Source of the DNA: Cognatundibacterium griseum
GTDB lineage: Bacteria > Pseudomonadota > Gammaproteobacteria > Burkholderiales > Burkholderiaceae_D
DNA length: 64,000 nt
Reading direction: 5' to 3'
NCBI RefSeq assembly: GCF_014284195.1
Contig: NZ_JACOGC010000001.1
Span: 310,001 to 374,000, forward strand
Shown here: positions 62,250-64,000 of the stretch, one piece after another
Position numbering within the stretch: the stretch's first letter is position 1
How the letters are laid out: every line of letters starts with the position of its first letter
Notes under the pieces: model-generated
Seen by the model: only the letters and a program-made list of their open reading frames with translations
Database searches by the model: none
Told to the model about the DNA's origin: nothing
Position numbers and translations under genes: made by a program

Positions 62250-63908
62250 ATGAAGTCTGCAAAAAATACATGGGTCTGGCGCGGCGCCAGCGGCTTGCTG
62301 ATGTTTTTCCTGCTGACTTCCTGCGGTGGCGGCGGAAGCGGCTCCAGTCCGCCGGGGGCAGTCAATCCGCCGCCTCCAGTGGCGCAGATCACTGCCAGCC
62401 AGGCAGCACGCTTTCTGACCCAGGCCACGTTTGGTGCGCGCCAGACCGACATCGATCAACTCGTCTCCAGCAACAGTTACGATAACTGGATCAGCAGCCA
62501 GCAGAGCATGCCGGCCACTTTGCAGCTGCCGCAAATTCCTGCCAGCGGCACATCCACGGCGCTGCGCAATGCGCGTATAGAGGCATGGTGGAATACCGCA
62601 ATCAATGCTCAGGATCAGTTACGGCAACGCGTGGCGTTCGCCCTGAGTGAAATTTTCGTGGTATCCGATCGTAGCGACGCGTTGTCCGAAGAAGTACGTG
62701 CCGTCGCCTATTACCACGACTTGCTGGCTAAAGATGCTTTCGGCAGCTTTCGCACGCTGCTGGAAGATGTAACTCTCAGTCCGGCGATGGGGCTGTATCT
62801 GAACATGCTCGGCAATCAAAAGCCGGACCCTGCCAATAATATTCATGCCGATGAAAACTATGCCCGCGAAGTGATGCAGTTATTCACGATTGGGTTAGTA
62901 CAACTCAATGCCGATGGCACGGTAAAAACCAGTGGCAGCAATCCGATTCCCACTTACGGCCAGCCGGAAGTCAGCGGCCTTGCACGCGTGCTGACGGGGT
63001 GGAGCTGGAACAGTACCGATTTCTTCAACGGTCCGGCCAATAACCTTGCACAGATGGTTCCTTTTGCCAGCTTTCACGACACCACTGGCAAAACCATCGT
63101 CGGCGGCGTTGCCATCACCGGCAGCGACGCACGCACGGAACTGAAATCCGCACTCGATGCGTTGGCCAATCATCCCAATGTCGGCCCTTTCGTCTGCCGC
63201 CAACTCATTCAGCGGCTCGTCACCAGCAATCCGTCCCCGGCGTATGTGGCACGTATCGCGCAAGTATTTGCCGACAACGGTCGGGGCGTGCGTGGCGACC
63301 TGAGTGCCGTGGTGCGCGCTATGCTGCTGGATGCAGAAGCACGCAGTGACAGCAATATCAGCGGTGCGGCATACGGCAAACTGCGCGAGCCGCTGTTGAT
63401 GGCAACCCATTTGTGGCGGGCTTTTGGCGCCAGCGCAGCCAATGGAAAATATCAGGAATGGAACCCCGAAGACAGTCTCGGCCAGGCACCGTTCAGCGCA
63501 CCTTCCGTATTCAATTTCTTCAACCCGCGCTTCGCGCCGGCAGGGCCGATTCAACAGGCAGGGCTGGTTGCACCGGAATTCCAGCGCGTCAATGCGGCTT
63601 CGGTAGCATTGATCAACAACTTCCTGGCTGGCCACATCTTCGGTCACGATCAGGGCAACACCAGTGCGCAAGCCGGCGACATCCTGTTGAACCTCGATCC
63701 GCTGCGCTCACTGGTGACCGGCAGTGACAGCGGTCCGCTGGTGGACAAGCTGAATCTGTTGCTGATGAGCGGCCAGATGAATGCAGGCATGCGGCAATTA
63801 CTGGTAACACGTTTGAACGGCATGGACGCCAGCGACCGCGGCACCGCCCGCATTCTGGAAGCCATTTTCCTGACGATGGGTTCGCCAGCCTATCAAGTAC
63901 AGAAATGA
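62250..63908 (+). CDS. DUF1800 domain lipoprotein
   Basis: The ATG at 62250 is favoured because it opens a lipoprotein signal (LMFFLLTSCGGGGSG with the lipobox Cys at about residue 28); a longer frame upstream is open. The 552-residue product has the DUF1800 pattern: QAARFLTQATFGARQTDIDQ, LRQRVAFALSEIFVVSDRSD, ENYAREVMQLFTIGLVQLNA and PFVCRQLIQRLV. The family function is unknown. It pairs with a DUF1501 gene 8 bp downstream, an association seen widely in bacteria. Confidence 0.92.
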   Translation: MKSAKNTWVWRGASGLLMFFLLTSCGGGGSGSSPPGAVNPPPPVAQITASQAARFLTQATFGARQTDIDQLVSSNSYDNWISSQQSMPATLQLPQIPASGTSTALRNARIEAWWNTAINAQDQLRQRVAFALSEIFVVSDRSDALSEEVRAVAYYHDLLAKDAFGSFRTLLEDVTLSPAMGLYLNMLGNQKPDPANNIHADENYAREVMQLFTIGLVQLNADGTVKTSGSNPIPTYGQPEVSGLARVLTGWSWNSTDFFNGPANNLAQMVPFASFHDTTGKTIVGGVAITGSDARTELKSALDALANHPNVGPFVCRQLIQRLVTSNPSPAYVARIAQVFADNGRGVRGDLSAVVRAMLLDAEARSDSNISGAAYGKLREPLLMATHLWRAFGASAANGKYQEWNPEDSLGQAPFSAPSVFNFFNPRFAPAGPIQQAGLVAPEFQRVNAASVALINNFLAGHIFGHDQGNTSAQAGDILLNLDPLRSLVTGSDSGPLVDKLNLLLMSGQMNAGMRQLLVTRLNGMDASDRGTARILEAIFLTMGSPAYQVQK

Positions 63909-63916
63909 GGACGTCG

Positions 63917-64000
63917 ATGAAACAGACTTTACCCATCGCCCTGATGAACCGGCGCACCTTGCTCAAATGGGGCTGTGGCGCAGCCTTGGGCAGCTCTTCC
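63917..64000 (+). CDS. DUF1501 family protein (5' end only)
   Basis: An ATG at 63917, 8 bp after the DUF1800 stop, opens a frame that runs off the window. The visible 28 residues contain NRRTLLKWGCGAALGSSS, a twin-arginine signal as found on DUF1501 proteins. The family call depends largely on the DUF1800 partner. Confidence 0.75.
   Translation, partial: MKQTLPIALMNRRTLLKWGCGAALGSSS

Noticed and set aside
1..64000. CRISPR arrays, rRNA and tRNA genes
   Set aside because: No regularly spaced repeats, and no tRNA-like T-loop with matching arms or rRNA segments, were noticed on reading; a covariance-model scan was not possible.

Overview
The window looks like a chromosomal segment of a betaproteobacterium of the Burkholderiales, most likely near the Oxalobacteraceae. 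This is inferred from gene content (fused isobutyryl-CoA mutase IcmF, fused indolepyruvate oxidoreductase, GlmU/GlmS surroundings, DUF3034, DUF2271/DUF4198, a bufferin operon, a DUF1800/DUF1501 pair) and from moderately high GC outside a few AT-rich islands. No rRNA, tRNA or CRISPR array was seen.

Layout. 1-3.4 kb: 5' part of a FliL-like gene, ettA, ompW behind an FNR-type site, and a DUF1993 gene. 4.2-10.8 kb: a c-di-GMP cluster (exported truncated globin, DUF3034 protein, dCache-GGDEF enzyme, GGDEF-EAL enzyme, cupredoxin-like periplasmic protein). 10.9-13.3 kb: EamA transporter with Lrp- and LysR-type regulators. 13.4-24.1 kb: a glucose-uptake locus, lamB-gtsABCD-glk on the minus strand, facing a plus-strand operon of a second GtsA-like binding protein, an OmpR-type regulator and a histidine kinase. 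24.6-31.8 kb: indolepyruvate ferredoxin oxidoreductase and icmF, the latter behind a near-perfect 20-bp palindrome.

31.9-33.7 kb is a decayed integron: a frameshifted N-terminal integrase remnant, an attI-like core site and two cassettes with recognisable attC sites. The second cassette encodes an AbiU2-like HEPN protein. 34.0-39.4 kb holds small accessory genes (membrane protein, YCII, cupin, DUF4062, DUF2164, PhnA-type zinc ribbon). 39.5-45.8 kb: a TPR protein, then a Fur-box operon of PepSY protein, DUF2271 protein with an FMN-attachment motif, DUF4198 protein, ApbE and a flavodoxin-type reductase, read as one extracytoplasmic flavin electron-transfer and iron system. A 104-bp MITE-like element separates it from glmU. 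47.6-53.4 kb: azlCD, an SDR/aldolase/HD cluster facing a Crp/Fnr regulator, a periplasmic binding protein and an Lrp regulator divergent from glmS.

Downstream of glmS (55.4-56.8 kb) is the relic of a Tn7-like element: an end carrying a TnsB-type binding site lies 21 bp past the glmS stop, followed by a truncated TniQ/TnsD-like gene and AT-rich cargo. Then come a Tat-exported amine oxidase with the tail of a lost paralogue beside it, a VOC protein, a bufferin (copper metallophore RiPP) operon at 59.4-61.9 kb, and the DUF1800/DUF1501 pair, the last gene cut by the window end. All functions are read from sequence by eye; no search was run.
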